Shown in pieces: positions 1-7,751 of a DNA stretch of 49,639 nt. The notes beneath the pieces are model-generated. The model had not been told where the DNA came from and did no database searches. It saw only the letters and a list, made by a program, of their open reading frames with translations. The position numbers and the translations under genes are program-made. Origin of the DNA: Candidatus Bathyarchaeota archaeon. GTDB lineage: Archaea > Thermoproteota > CALKCG01 > B24. The DNA is taken from positions 1 to 49,639 of the forward strand of contig JAGTQM010000011.1 of assembly GCA_018396755.1 (NCBI GenBank), written 5' to 3'. The stretch's first letter is position 1, and each line of letters begins with the position of its first letter.

Positions 1-213
1 CCACCGCTCAGAAACAGTACCTCTAAGGTTTAGAAAACTCTGTACCCCCTCTCTCATATTCTCAAAATCGTCCTCAGTTAATAAAATCACTCTCTCTGAT
101 CGAATTAGCTTAGCCAAAAGCTCAGCCCATGTTCTACAACCCATTTCAACTTTTAACCTTTTAAGCTCCTTAAGAAGATCTTCTGGAACATTTTTTATGA
201 GGATGGTTGCCAT
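1..213 (-). CDS. Ribbon-helix-helix antitoxin-like protein (C-terminus beyond window)
   Basis: This reading frame starts at an ATG at 213 and runs off the left edge of the window after 71 codons. The N-terminus (MATILIKNVPEDLLKELKRL) has the beta-strand plus helix pattern of a ribbon-helix-helix DNA-binding domain, followed by a second helix (TWAELLAKLIRSER). This fold is typical of VapB-like antitoxins, which bind DNA as dimers and repress their own operon. No toxin partner is visible because the gene leaves the window. A TATA-like element lies about 32 bases upstream, so the transcript is probably leaderless. Function as an antitoxin is inferred from fold and size only. Confidence 0.65.
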   Translation of the reverse strand, partial: MATILIKNVPEDLLKELKRLKVEMGCRTWAELLAKLIRSERVILLTEDDFENMREGVQSFLNLRGTVSERW

Positions 214-216
214 ATA

Positions 217-230
217 CTAAGATATCTTAG
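217..230. promoter_or_regulatory. 14-bp perfect palindrome, candidate operator of the RHH gene
   Basis: CTAAGATATCTTAG is a perfect palindrome placed between the TATA-like box and the ATG of the ribbon-helix-helix gene, overlapping the predicted transcription start. Such proteins bind palindromes as dimers, so an autoregulatory operator is a reasonable inference. Confidence 0.4.
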
Positions 231-240
231 ATTACCTAGA

Positions 241-250
241 ATATAAAGAT
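241..250 (-). promoter_or_regulatory. TATA-like box for the RHH gene
   Basis: On the minus strand the sequence reads ATCTTTATAT, centred about 32 bases from the ATG. This is the usual archaeal TATA spacing for a leaderless or nearly leaderless mRNA. Confidence 0.35.
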
Positions 251-504
251 TTCTTTTTATCCGAGGACAAACAGGTAGCTTAACGCTACAGTAAACCTAT
301 CATATCGCCACCTGCTAAGGGTCGTAAAAATGGTAGACTATTAACTTAACTCCACACTGCCAATGCTTAATAGCCCTTATCTAGGTAGACTTTAATCCTC
401 CTATCCATATCTGCCAGTGGGGAAATGCCTAGTGAATTGTGCTCTCTTCGGATTAAGGATTATCGCTTGGTTTTTAAGCCCTAAAAATTCTTGTAATCGT
501 GTAT

Positions 505-993
505 ATGTCTGTTAAAAGTTTCGTTAAAGCATTACATAGCCTCATTATGGAAGCAATTATCTTCATATCTGGAGTTAGATCTGCTGAAGTCAACAGTAAT
601 GCTGCGGTCTCTTTAGCCGGAGAATGCGTAAAGCTTGTCAGCGAGGCTATAGGGAATCTTGTAAATGTGGAAGAAAAAGATGAACATGTTGAAAAGGCGC
701 TCAAAGAGTTGGAAAATGCGAAGGAGCTATTTAAATCTGTAATCACAGGGGAACGGTCTACAGATACCGTTAGAAAATGCATCTCATATGGTGTGGAGAA
801 TAGAAACATTTTCATCTTGGACTTAGCCCACAGCCACATCCATAAAGCAATAGATCTTTTGAAGAAATCGAGAAATTGCGAAGTATATCGCGATGTATTA
901 GAGCTTTTAACGATAGCTCGAAGAGAGTCAGCTCCTACAACGTTATACAGACTGGCATATGAAATGTCTAGAAAAACAACCTTTGAAAAGTAG
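505..993 (+). CDS. Uncharacterised helical protein
   Basis: About 162 residues, not recognised. The sequence is almost entirely amphipathic helix, with charged stretches around residues 50-80 (NVEEKDEHVEKALKELENAK) and a second helical hairpin near residues 110-130 (LDLAHSHIHKAIDLLKKS). I chose ATG 505 over the in-frame GTG at 499 because it is the better start codon. A TATA-like TTTTTAAG lies at about 471-478. A frame of similar length exists on the opposite strand, but the plus-strand protein has the more natural composition. The helical-bundle look recalls HEPN-like proteins, but no diagnostic motif is visible and no function is proposed. Confidence 0.55.
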   Translation: MSVKSFVKALHSLIMEAIIFISGVRSAEVNSNAAVSLAGECVKLVSEAIGNLVNVEEKDEHVEKALKELENAKELFKSVITGERSTDTVRKCISYGVENRNIFILDLAHSHIHKAIDLLKKSRNCEVYRDVLELLTIARRESAPTTLYRLAYEMSRKTTFEK

Positions 994-1001
994 ACTCCCA
1001 T

Positions 1002-2003
1002 TTAAACCTCTTTAAGCTTAATTTTCCCTCTTAAACCGTCCAATTGAACCCTTAGAAGAGCCTCCACCCCCTCCCGTTTAACGCTCGTAGTTGTACCTTT
1101 GGCTGTACAGCATACAGCCCCAGAAGCTGAGCCGAAAATAAGCCCATCAACAATTTCTTCAACTGTGTAGTTTTCCACGTAATCCGGCTCTTCAACAAGT
1201 TTAAATATTAAACCAGCACAGAAAGCATCTCCAGCCCCCGTGGGGTCGACAACGTTTACCTTGAAAGCCGGCATCTCTATGAACGTATTTTTAAAGACCG
1301 CCATTAATCCCCTATCCCCCATGGTTATTATTGGAAACTTACAACCAAGCTTCTTCAAAGACTTTAAAGCGTTAAAAGCATTCTCTTCGCTTGTAATTTT
1401 AGACGCCTCTAAAAGGTTACAGTGGAAAATATCACAATGTGCTATAGCTTCTCTGAAGAAACCCCAATCCTTATCATATGGAGCCACTATATCTAGAAAC
1501 GTTAATGCTCCAATACGTCTAGCCTCCTCTAAAACCTCCGGTAGACAGTAGTCGAATTCCCCAAGCATACCTGCCCCCCCAATGTAGAATACTCTAGGCT
1601 TAAGCTCTTCAACGGTTTTTTCAACGAACTCCCGGTCTAGGAAAAGGTTTGAACCAGCATCAACGTGGAAACGTCTATCTTCCCTTTTAACGACGAGTAT
1701 AAGGTTTTTCGACGTATGCGCATCCACTCTCTTAAGTCTAACCTTAACCCCTCTCTCAGTCAAAAACCTCTCTACAAAATCTCCAAAAACATCTCTACCA
1801 ACTACAGATGCCAAGTGAACGTCTCCAACTTTAAGTCCAAGTTGAACGAGATCAATCGACACATTACCAGCATGACCTCCAAGGGTTACAGCTATTCCAC
1901 TTGGAACATATAGAAGCTCTCCTTCCTCTGCGATATGAGGAAGCTCCGCAGCTATTATGTCTACAACGAGTATACCGGTTGTTAAAACAAGCAAAATGAT
2001 CAC
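1002..2003 (-). CDS. PfkB (ribokinase)-family carbohydrate kinase
   Basis: Transfers phosphate from ATP to a sugar or nucleoside; the exact substrate cannot be told. The N-terminal PfkB glycine motif GGHAGN is at residues 42-47. The C-terminal signature DPTGAGDAFCAG is at about 253-264 and contains the anion hole and the catalytic base Asp259. NLLE at 196-199 fits the Mg/phosphate-binding NxxE motif. The length of 333 residues is normal for the family. The first ten residues are unusually hydrophobic, so the true start may be slightly downstream. The gene ends 8 bases after the convergent helical-protein gene and is not obviously in an operon. Confidence 0.85.
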   Translation of the reverse strand: MIILLVLTTGILVVDIIAAELPHIAEEGELLYVPSGIAVTLGGHAGNVSIDLVQLGLKVGDVHLASVVGRDVFGDFVERFLTERGVKVRLKRVDAHTSKNLILVVKREDRRFHVDAGSNLFLDREFVEKTVEELKPRVFYIGGAGMLGEFDYCLPEVLEEARRIGALTFLDIVAPYDKDWGFFREAIAHCDIFHCNLLEASKITSEENAFNALKSLKKLGCKFPIITMGDRGLMAVFKNTFIEMPAFKVNVVDPTGAGDAFCAGLIFKLVEEPDYVENYTVEEIVDGLIFGSASGAVCCTAKGTTTSVKREGVEALLRVQLDGLRGKIKLKEV

Positions 2004-2111
2004 CCGCTAACTTCTCAATATTATAATCCTTAAAAGAAAAATAAATTAAATGCTACTTAAGGATAAACTTTGTAAACCGTAAAACCCATCACAATCAATA
2101 GATACAATGTC

Positions 2112-3080
2112 CTATCGCATAGGCTCCCAAACTACGTTCAACGGTTTAAGCCCTCTAAACGTCTTCAGAATATTTTCAACGCAGAATTCTGCGGCTTCCA
2201 TGAAGAAGTTTACAGACCAGCTTGCCTGATGGAGGCTTAATTGAACTCTTCCAACTTTAAGCATAGGGTTACTCTTCGGAACTGGTTCTACGCTCCAAAC
2301 GTCTATATGTGCCGATTTCAATCTACCGCTTTTAACAGCCTTATATAATGCTTCTTCATCTACAACCGCCCCCCTGGAGGTGTTTATGAGTATGGCGTTC
2401 CGCTTCATGATGTTTAATTCACGCCACCCTATCATATGTCTAGTCTCTCCAGTTAGAGGTATATGAAGCGTAACTATATCTGAGGCTTTAAGCAACTGGT
2501 CAAGTTCCCCAACCCTTTCAACACCAGCTTCCTTAACGACTTCATCTGAAACGTAGGGATCATATACGACAATTCTTACTCTAAAAGGTTTAAGAAGCAT
2601 GGCGACCTGTCGTCCTATTCTACCGAAGCCGATTATACCTATAACCTTACCAGTCAGTCTTTCAGACAATACTCTAGGTCTATCGCTCCACTTGGCTTTT
2701 CTAGCCATTCGGTCTCTCTCCCTAATCCTATGAAGTATTGAGAGTATGACTGCTAACGTAAACTCCGCTACATCTAAACTATTTATACCGGGTATATTGC
2801 AGACGTATATGCTTCTGCTCTTACACAGTTCCACGGGGATGTTATCAACGCCAACTCCAAACTTTTGAATAATCTTAAGCCTCTCCGTCTTCTTAATGGG
2901 TTCAATCGGTATTTTTGAATCTGCTACGATAACTCCATCGAACTCTAACAGTTTATCCTCGGGTACATATTCATGGAAAACCTTCGACACTTCAACTTCT
3001 ACATTAGAGCTTCTCAGAAGCTTAACCATTTTCTCATACATAGGTATTGGCTCTGTTATGTAGACTCTAAACTGCTTCAA
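2112..3080 (-). CDS. D-2-hydroxyacid dehydrogenase (phosphoglycerate dehydrogenase-like)
   Basis: NAD-dependent oxidoreductase of the D-isomer-specific 2-hydroxyacid dehydrogenase family, here 322 residues without an ACT domain. The Rossmann motif GFGRIG lies at 151-156 and is followed by an acidic D174 that favours NAD. Catalytic residues in family order are Arg236 (NTSRG), Glu265 (VWSVEP) and His284 (LSLHQ). FGVGVDNI at 74-81 is the conserved substrate-loop region. Phosphoglycerate, glyoxylate or another 2-oxoacid could be the substrate; no serine-biosynthesis neighbour decides it. It is divergent from the MBF1 gene across a region of about 90 bases. Confidence 0.85.
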   Translation of the reverse strand: MKQFRVYITEPIPMYEKMVKLLRSSNVEVEVSKVFHEYVPEDKLLEFDGVIVADSKIPIEPIKKTERLKIIQKFGVGVDNIPVELCKSRSIYVCNIPGINSLDVAEFTLAVILSILHRIRERDRMARKAKWSDRPRVLSERLTGKVIGIIGFGRIGRQVAMLLKPFRVRIVVYDPYVSDEVVKEAGVERVGELDQLLKASDIVTLHIPLTGETRHMIGWRELNIMKRNAILINTSRGAVVDEEALYKAVKSGRLKSAHIDVWSVEPVPKSNPMLKVGRVQLSLHQASWSVNFFMEAAEFCVENILKTFRGLKPLNVVWEPMR

Positions 3081-3161
3081 GCTTCAACACCTAGTGGAAA
3101 ATACTTTCACTCTCAGTTTAAGGTTTAACGTTAAATACCTGGTTTTCATCTAATATGATTT

Positions 3162-3176
3162 GGAGGGATTTAAATC
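3162..3176 (+). promoter_or_regulatory. Shine-Dalgarno plus AUC start site of MBF1
   Basis: GGAGG at 3162-3166 is followed by a 7-base spacer that contains an in-frame TAA (3171-3173), then ATC at 3174-3176, which occupies the position of the initiator in family members beginning M-P-x-CEICG. Two TTG-started genes in this window (4315 and 10577) have the same GGAGG at an 8-base spacing, so the site looks like a true ribosome-binding site. Confidence 0.5.
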
Positions 3177-3701
3177 CCTACCTGTGAAATCTGCGGTAGA
3201 AACGCGCCAATACTCGTTAGAGTCCTAATAGAAGGAGCCAAAGTCTCAGTATGTCGAAAATGCAGTAAGCTTGGAAAACCCATTAAAATTACCGCCACTT
3301 CTAAGTTGAAACCTCTAAACCAACCCGTGCCTAAGGCTACTATTCAAACACCTAAACCTCAAAAACCTCCGAAAACCCCAAGTATAGATATCGAGAAGTC
3401 AATCGAATCTTACAGTCTAGTTAAAAACTACGGTCTCTTGGTTAAAAACGCCAGAGAACGGATGGGTTTATCTCATGAAGAACTCGGAGTTAAACTCGGC
3501 GAAAAAGCCTCAGTTATACGTAAAATAGAACAGGGTAAACTTAAACCTGATAACGTGTTAGCGAAAAAGCTTGAACACTTCCTCAAAATCAAGCTTTTAA
3601 TGCCGTCAACTGAGATTAAGATTGCAACTGCTCCTAAAGTCGAAGATAGACAGGGTTTAACAATAGGGGATCTCCTTAAAAAGAGTGGTGGGGAAACCTG
3701 A
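3174..3701 (+). CDS. mbf1: Multiprotein bridging factor 1 (zinc ribbon + Cro/C1-type HTH)
   Basis: Archaeal MBF1 is a ribosome-associated HTH protein with an N-terminal zinc ribbon. In this frame the N-terminus reads xPTCEICGRNAP..IEGAKVSVCRKC, giving zinc ligands Cys4, Cys7, Cys27 and Cys30. A proline-rich linker follows (about 50-68), then an XRE-family HTH (YGLLVKNARERMGLSHEELG to IEQGKL). No ATG, GTG or TTG precedes the zinc ribbon after the in-frame stop at 3171; the first conventional start is TTG 3306, which would delete the ribbon. A GGAGG 7 bases before ATC 3174 argues for initiation at AUC, or for a base error at a real ATG. Trm56 and MobA-like genes follow on the same strand. Confidence 0.85.
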   Translation: MPTCEICGRNAPILVRVLIEGAKVSVCRKCSKLGKPIKITATSKLKPLNQPVPKATIQTPKPQKPPKTPSIDIEKSIESYSLVKNYGLLVKNARERMGLSHEELGVKLGEKASVIRKIEQGKLKPDNVLAKKLEHFLKIKLLMPSTEIKIATAPKVEDRQGLTIGDLLKKSGGET

Positions 3702-3767
3702 GAGGCCTAGGTTTCGAGTAGAAGACTGCAAATTAAACGTATAAAACCGCTTCACTGGGGTGGTCTA

Positions 3768-4301
3768 GTGAAAATATATGTACTCAGACTTGGACATAGA
3801 TCTACAAGAGATAAACGTATAACTACCCACGTTGGGTTAATAGCTAGAGCGCTTGGAGCAGACGGCATAATAATATCCGGCGATAGAGACGATAAAGTTG
3901 TTAAAAGCTTAGAGAAAGTGGTTGAACTATGGGGAGGGCCCTTCGAAATACAATACGTTGAAGACTGGTATGGCTTAATTAAACGCCTTAATAAAGATAG
4001 GTGGGAGATAATACATTTGACTGTCTATGGGCTTCCAATACAAGACCTTATAGACTCTATAAGAGGCTCAGACAGGGATAAACTAGTAGTAGTTGGTGCC
4101 GGTAAAGTTCCAAGGGTTGTTTATGAGCTTTCAGATTGGAATGTAGCAGTCTCTTCCCAACCCCACTCTGAATGTGGAAGTTTAGCCGTCTTCCTAGATA
4201 GATTTTTCCAAGGTAGAGAGCTGTCAAAGGAGTTTAAAGGATGGAAACTTAAAGTCATACCTCAAACTAGAGGGAAAAAAGTCGTTAAATCGGAATCGTG
4301 A
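3768..4301 (+). CDS. trm56: tRNA (cytidine(56)-2'-O)-methyltransferase
   Basis: Archaea-specific SPOUT-class enzyme that 2'-O-methylates C56 in the T-loop of tRNA using S-adenosylmethionine. The N-terminal signature (VLRLGHRSTRDKRITTHVGL, then ARALGADGI) is diagnostic. The C-terminal SAM-binding knot region is represented by VVVGAGKVPRVVYELSDWNVAVSSQPHSE, in which the VGAGKVP and SSQPHSE segments are the conserved family blocks. The length of 177 residues is normal. The GTG start at 3768 is preceded by a GGGGTGGT Shine-Dalgarno-like sequence. The gene is 66 bases after MBF1 and 13 bases before the MobA-like gene, so all three probably form one transcript. Confidence 0.93.
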   Translation: MKIYVLRLGHRSTRDKRITTHVGLIARALGADGIIISGDRDDKVVKSLEKVVELWGGPFEIQYVEDWYGLIKRLNKDRWEIIHLTVYGLPIQDLIDSIRGSDRDKLVVVGAGKVPRVVYELSDWNVAVSSQPHSECGSLAVFLDRFFQGRELSKEFKGWKLKVIPQTRGKKVVKSES

Positions 4302-4314
4302 GGAGGTTTAAAAA

Positions 4315-4905
4315 TTGAAGACTGGTATAGTCTTAGCAGGTGGATATAGCCGAAGGCTTGGAGAAGTTAAAGCCTTAGTGTGCTTAAACGGGAAACCTAT
4401 GATAGTCTATGTAGTTGAGCAATTGAAGCCTCTAGTAGATGAGCTTATAGTCGTTGTTAAAAAGCGTAGTAGAAGTATGGAGGAAGTCTTGGAAAACCAT
4501 GGAGTATACATATGTGAAGATTCCCTCCAAATTCAAGCTCCCCTAGTGGGGCTTCTAACCGGGTTTGAAAACTCAAATTCCGAGTATGCCGTAGTTTCAC
4601 CATGTGATTCACCGTTGGTCGACGCAACCATTATACGTAGGCTTTTCGAAGAAGCTTCAGGTTTTGACGCTGCTATACCGATGTGGAATAACGGATTTAT
4701 TGAGCCGTTGCACGCAGTCTACAGAGTTAAACCATGTATAGAGGCTTCTAGACGCGTTGTGGAGGAAGGCCTCCTAAGCGTTAGGGCAATGATAGCGAGA
4801 TTAAGTAGAGTAAGGTATGTAAAAGTCGAAGACCTTGGAAATCCTAAACACTTTCTAAATTTGAATACGGTTGAAGAGTTTGAAGCATCCGCAGTCTTAC
4901 AATAA
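4315..4905 (+). CDS. MobA-like nucleotidyltransferase (molybdenum cofactor guanylyltransferase family)
   Basis: A GT-A-fold NTP transferase related to MobA, which attaches GMP to molybdopterin. The nucleotide-binding loop LAGGYSRRLGEVKAL (residues 7-21) has the GG-x-S-x-R-x-G-x-x-K pattern, and SPCDSPL near residue 100 supplies the metal-binding Asp. The C-terminal NLNT motif near residue 185 is typical of MobA. At 196 residues it matches the family. The start is TTG 4315 with GGAGG at 4302-4306, overlapping the end of trm56. No other molybdenum genes are nearby, so related transferases such as MocA or CofC types cannot be excluded. Confidence 0.78.
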   Translation: MKTGIVLAGGYSRRLGEVKALVCLNGKPMIVYVVEQLKPLVDELIVVVKKRSRSMEEVLENHGVYICEDSLQIQAPLVGLLTGFENSNSEYAVVSPCDSPLVDATIIRRLFEEASGFDAAIPMWNNGFIEPLHAVYRVKPCIEASRRVVEEGLLSVRAMIARLSRVRYVKVEDLGNPKHFLNLNTVEEFEASAVLQ

Positions 4906-4959
4906 GATCAAGATAATAACGAGTTTCAACCACCCTGGCGTAGAATAGCTGGGAAAATT

Positions 4960-5565
4960 TTACTTTTTACTTTTACAATGTTCTCCTGCCGGGCAATCCG
5001 CACACCGCTTCTTCTTACAATACTCTAAATTTAATCTTACTAGCGCCGACTCGTAAAGCTCTACATTTTTTAAACCTATACGTTGAGCTGTTTCCACAGC
5101 CATCTTAGACGGTTTAGGTTTAGCTTTATCCCATATGCCTCTAAACTCTCTTAGAAATATGTTTACTGTGACTGGACCAACGCCTTTAAACGTTTGTAGC
5201 ATTCTCTCAAGGTCTTCTGGACCGCTTGCTTTTGCATATAGTTCTTCTAGACTTCCATATTTTGTTTTAAGCTCCTCCATTATTTTTATGAGGTTTGAAG
5301 CAGTTGAGAAATCGTATCTAACATAGCCTCCTGAATCAAGCACCTCAACTAAACGCCCCCATCCAGCTTCAAGTATCCTCTCAGGCGTTGTAAGCTCTTC
5401 TTCAATAAAACGATGGTAGGTTCTCTTAGCTATATCGGCGGATATTCTCTTAGCAAAAAGAATAGATGCTAAAAACCATTTAAATCTATCCTCAGGTCTA
5501 GTTAAATCCAAACCCAGCTCTTCAGAGTATCCTTTTAACCTTGAAATCGCATCTTCAACTCTCAT
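4960..5565 (-). CDS. Endonuclease III-like HhH/Fe-S DNA glycosylase-related protein
   Basis: About 201 residues of the HhH-GPD superfamily. The helix-hairpin-helix is at about residues 120-140 (LQTFKGVGPVTVNIFLREF), and the C-terminal cysteine cluster CKKKRCADCPAGEHC (spacing C-x4-C-x2-C-x5-C) would bind a 4Fe-4S cluster. In bifunctional endonuclease III the HhH carries GVGRKTAN with a catalytic lysine; here it reads GVGPVTVN, so that lysine is absent. The sequence IWDKAKPKPSK occupies the region of the family's catalytic Asp. The protein may be a monofunctional glycosylase or a divergent paralogue. Substrate is unknown. It converges on the MobA-like gene with 54 bases between. Confidence 0.75.
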   Translation of the reverse strand: MRVEDAISRLKGYSEELGLDLTRPEDRFKWFLASILFAKRISADIAKRTYHRFIEEELTTPERILEAGWGRLVEVLDSGGYVRYDFSTASNLIKIMEELKTKYGSLEELYAKASGPEDLERMLQTFKGVGPVTVNIFLREFRGIWDKAKPKPSKMAVETAQRIGLKNVELYESALVRLNLEYCKKKRCADCPAGEHCKSKK

Positions 5566-5656
5566 ACGATATACATTAGATCGTTGTGATATTTCCCTTA
5601 AAAGTTTAAAGTTACCGTCGGCCCCTCATAGTTTAGAAAAAGACGGTTCGTGCAAA

Positions 5657-5673
5657 GCCTATTAAAAATAGGC
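5657..5673. repeat. 7-bp perfect stem hairpin upstream of argS
   Basis: GCCTATT-AAA-AATAGGC forms a 7-bp stem with a 3-base loop about 60 bases before the argS start. It lies upstream of the likely TATA element (GTTTTTAACC near 5699-5708), so it would be an operator-like DNA element rather than an mRNA leader structure. No factor can be named. Confidence 0.3.
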
Positions 5674-5732
5674 ACATAAATCAAATGGTGAAGCAATGTT
5701 TTTAACCCCGTCTTAAAATGTTTGGTTAGAGT

Positions 5733-7682
5733 ATGGTCTACGATAATCCTTGGGGTACATTCCTAGTTGAAGCACGTGACGTTTTAGAAAAAGCCTTTAA
5801 ACTAGCTTATCCAGAACTTGAAGTAAAGATTCAGCTTGATAAACCTCCATCTAGAGAATATGGGGATTTAAGCTGCTCCGCCTGTTTAAGTCTTGCTAAG
5901 AAAGCCTCAACTAATCCCATGGAGATGGCGGAGGTAGTGCTCAAACATACATCTTTGAAAGATTCAAGCTTCATAGAGAAAATCGTCGTCAGCAAACCAG
6001 GCTACTTAAACATATACTTAAAGCGTTCCCTAATGGTGGGTGAGGCTTTAAAGTCTGCTTTAACGCTTAAAGACGAGTGGGGGTATGTTAAAACAGATAA
6101 GCCTCTTAGAATAGTTATAGAGCATACTAGTGTTAACCCGATACATCCCATAACGATCGGACATGCTAGAAACACATTCCTAGGTGATTCTTTAGCTAGA
6201 ATCCTAAACGCTAGAGGCCATAGTGTTTCGAAACGATTCTACGTTGACGATGTTGGCGGTCAAGTAGCACTCTTAGCCTATGCGTATAAACTAGCTGGCG
6301 ATGCAATACTAAAGCTTGATGCGAAACCAGATCACGCCATAGGCAGGGTTTACACGACAATATCTGCTTTAGTAGAGATTAGAAAGCTTAAGAATAGAGC
6401 TGAAAACCTTAGAAAATCAGGTAAATACGAAGAAGCTAGACGAGTAGAAGACGAGCTTTCAGACTGGATAGGAATATTATCGGAAGTTGAGAAGAAGAAC
6501 TCAGACGTTCTTCAAACACTTTTAAACGGTATGAAGTTTTCAGACCCGGAGGAAGAAGTTAGAGAAATCCTCAAAGCCTACGAGCTTGGGTCTGAACAGG
6601 CTAAGCAATTAATCAGACCGATAGTTGAAAAGTGCATCATGGGGTTTAAAGAAACTCTTGAAAGAGTAGACGTTTCATTTGACTTTTGGGATTGGGAGAG
6701 TGAAATCGTCTGGTCTAGCATTGTCAGAAGAGTTTTAAATAGGCTTATGAAAAGCGGATGCGTCAAATTTGAAAACAATGTACCTGAATTTGAAGCTGGA
6801 AGAATAGCCGAGGATCCTCTTGTAAGAAGAAGACTAGGAATACCTGATGGATTTGAAATATCTAGCTTAACGCTTCTAAGGGCTGATGGATTAACGCTTT
6901 ATCCAACCAGAGACATAGCCTACAGCATACTCAAATTTCAGAACGCCGATGTTGTGATAAACGTCGTAGGATTCGACCAGACGCTCCCCCAAATACAGGT
7001 CCGTTTAGCGTTGTACGTTCTAGGTTACAAGGAGCAGGCTGAAAATCAACTACACTACTCCTATGGACTTGTAAAGTTTCCAGGGTTTAAAATGAGCAGT
7101 AGAAGAGGTAGGTATATAACACTTGACCATCTGCTGGATGAATCCGAAGCTAGAGCCTACATGGAAGTCAGTAAGATATCTCCGCATCTCTCTGAAGATG
7201 AAAGACGTAGAATAGCTAAAAGCGTTGGCGTAAGCGCTGTGAAATACAGCCTTATAAGCGTAGAGCCTTCTAAAGACGTCGTGTTCGACTGGGATCGAGT
7301 TTTAGATTTTAAGAGGAACAGTGCACCTTTCATAATGTACTCTTACGCTAGAGCTCATGGTATAACTTCAAAAATAGGTGTAGAATCTGTTGAAGAGTTT
7401 GACCCTGCTTTCTTAACGCAACCTCTTGAGGAAGAACTAGGCTTAAACATCGCAATGTTTCCACAAGTCTTTGTAGAAGCTTCTGAAAACCTTTCTCCTC
7501 ACACATTAGCCATGTACTGTAACAGTTTAGCAACTATTTTTAACTCCTTTTACGATAGTCATCCAGTTATTAAAGCTGAGAAAAATGTTAGAGAAGCTAG
7601 ATTGGCTTTGGTTGAGGCTTTTAAAATAACCATGAGAAATGCTTTAAAACTCATAGGTATAACGCCTGTAGAGAGAATGTAA
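5733..7682 (+). CDS. argS: Arginyl-tRNA synthetase (class I)
   Basis: Charges tRNA-Arg with arginine. The HIGH-type signature is HPITIGH at residues 138-144 in the context SVNPIHPITIGHARN, which is characteristic of ArgRS. The KMSKS loop reads KMSSR at about residues 453-457. An N-terminal additional domain (about 1-115) and a C-terminal DALR anticodon-binding domain (about 540-649, with SYARAHGI at its start) complete the normal order. The length of 649 residues is within the archaeal range. ATG 5733 lies about 28 bases after a TATA-like GTTTTTAACC, suggesting a leaderless mRNA. Confidence 0.97.
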   Translation: MVYDNPWGTFLVEARDVLEKAFKLAYPELEVKIQLDKPPSREYGDLSCSACLSLAKKASTNPMEMAEVVLKHTSLKDSSFIEKIVVSKPGYLNIYLKRSLMVGEALKSALTLKDEWGYVKTDKPLRIVIEHTSVNPIHPITIGHARNTFLGDSLARILNARGHSVSKRFYVDDVGGQVALLAYAYKLAGDAILKLDAKPDHAIGRVYTTISALVEIRKLKNRAENLRKSGKYEEARRVEDELSDWIGILSEVEKKNSDVLQTLLNGMKFSDPEEEVREILKAYELGSEQAKQLIRPIVEKCIMGFKETLERVDVSFDFWDWESEIVWSSIVRRVLNRLMKSGCVKFENNVPEFEAGRIAEDPLVRRRLGIPDGFEISSLTLLRADGLTLYPTRDIAYSILKFQNADVVINVVGFDQTLPQIQVRLALYVLGYKEQAENQLHYSYGLVKFPGFKMSSRRGRYITLDHLLDESEARAYMEVSKISPHLSEDERRRIAKSVGVSAVKYSLISVEPSKDVVFDWDRVLDFKRNSAPFIMYSYARAHGITSKIGVESVEEFDPAFLTQPLEEELGLNIAMFPQVFVEASENLSPHTLAMYCNSLATIFNSFYDSHPVIKAEKNVREARLALVEAFKITMRNALKLIGITPVERM

Positions 7683-7751
7683 AGCAAGAGTTGTTTCTAG
7701 CGACATATCTTTCGAAAATATGGGAGAGAACAGCCAACTCCTTAATACTAT

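Noticed and set aside
474-1001. 175-codon minus-strand frame opposite the helical protein gene
   Set aside because: Its composition is Ser/Phe/Cys-rich and low in charge, as expected of an antisense shadow; the plus-strand frame has natural helical protein composition and a promoter-like TTTTTAAG.
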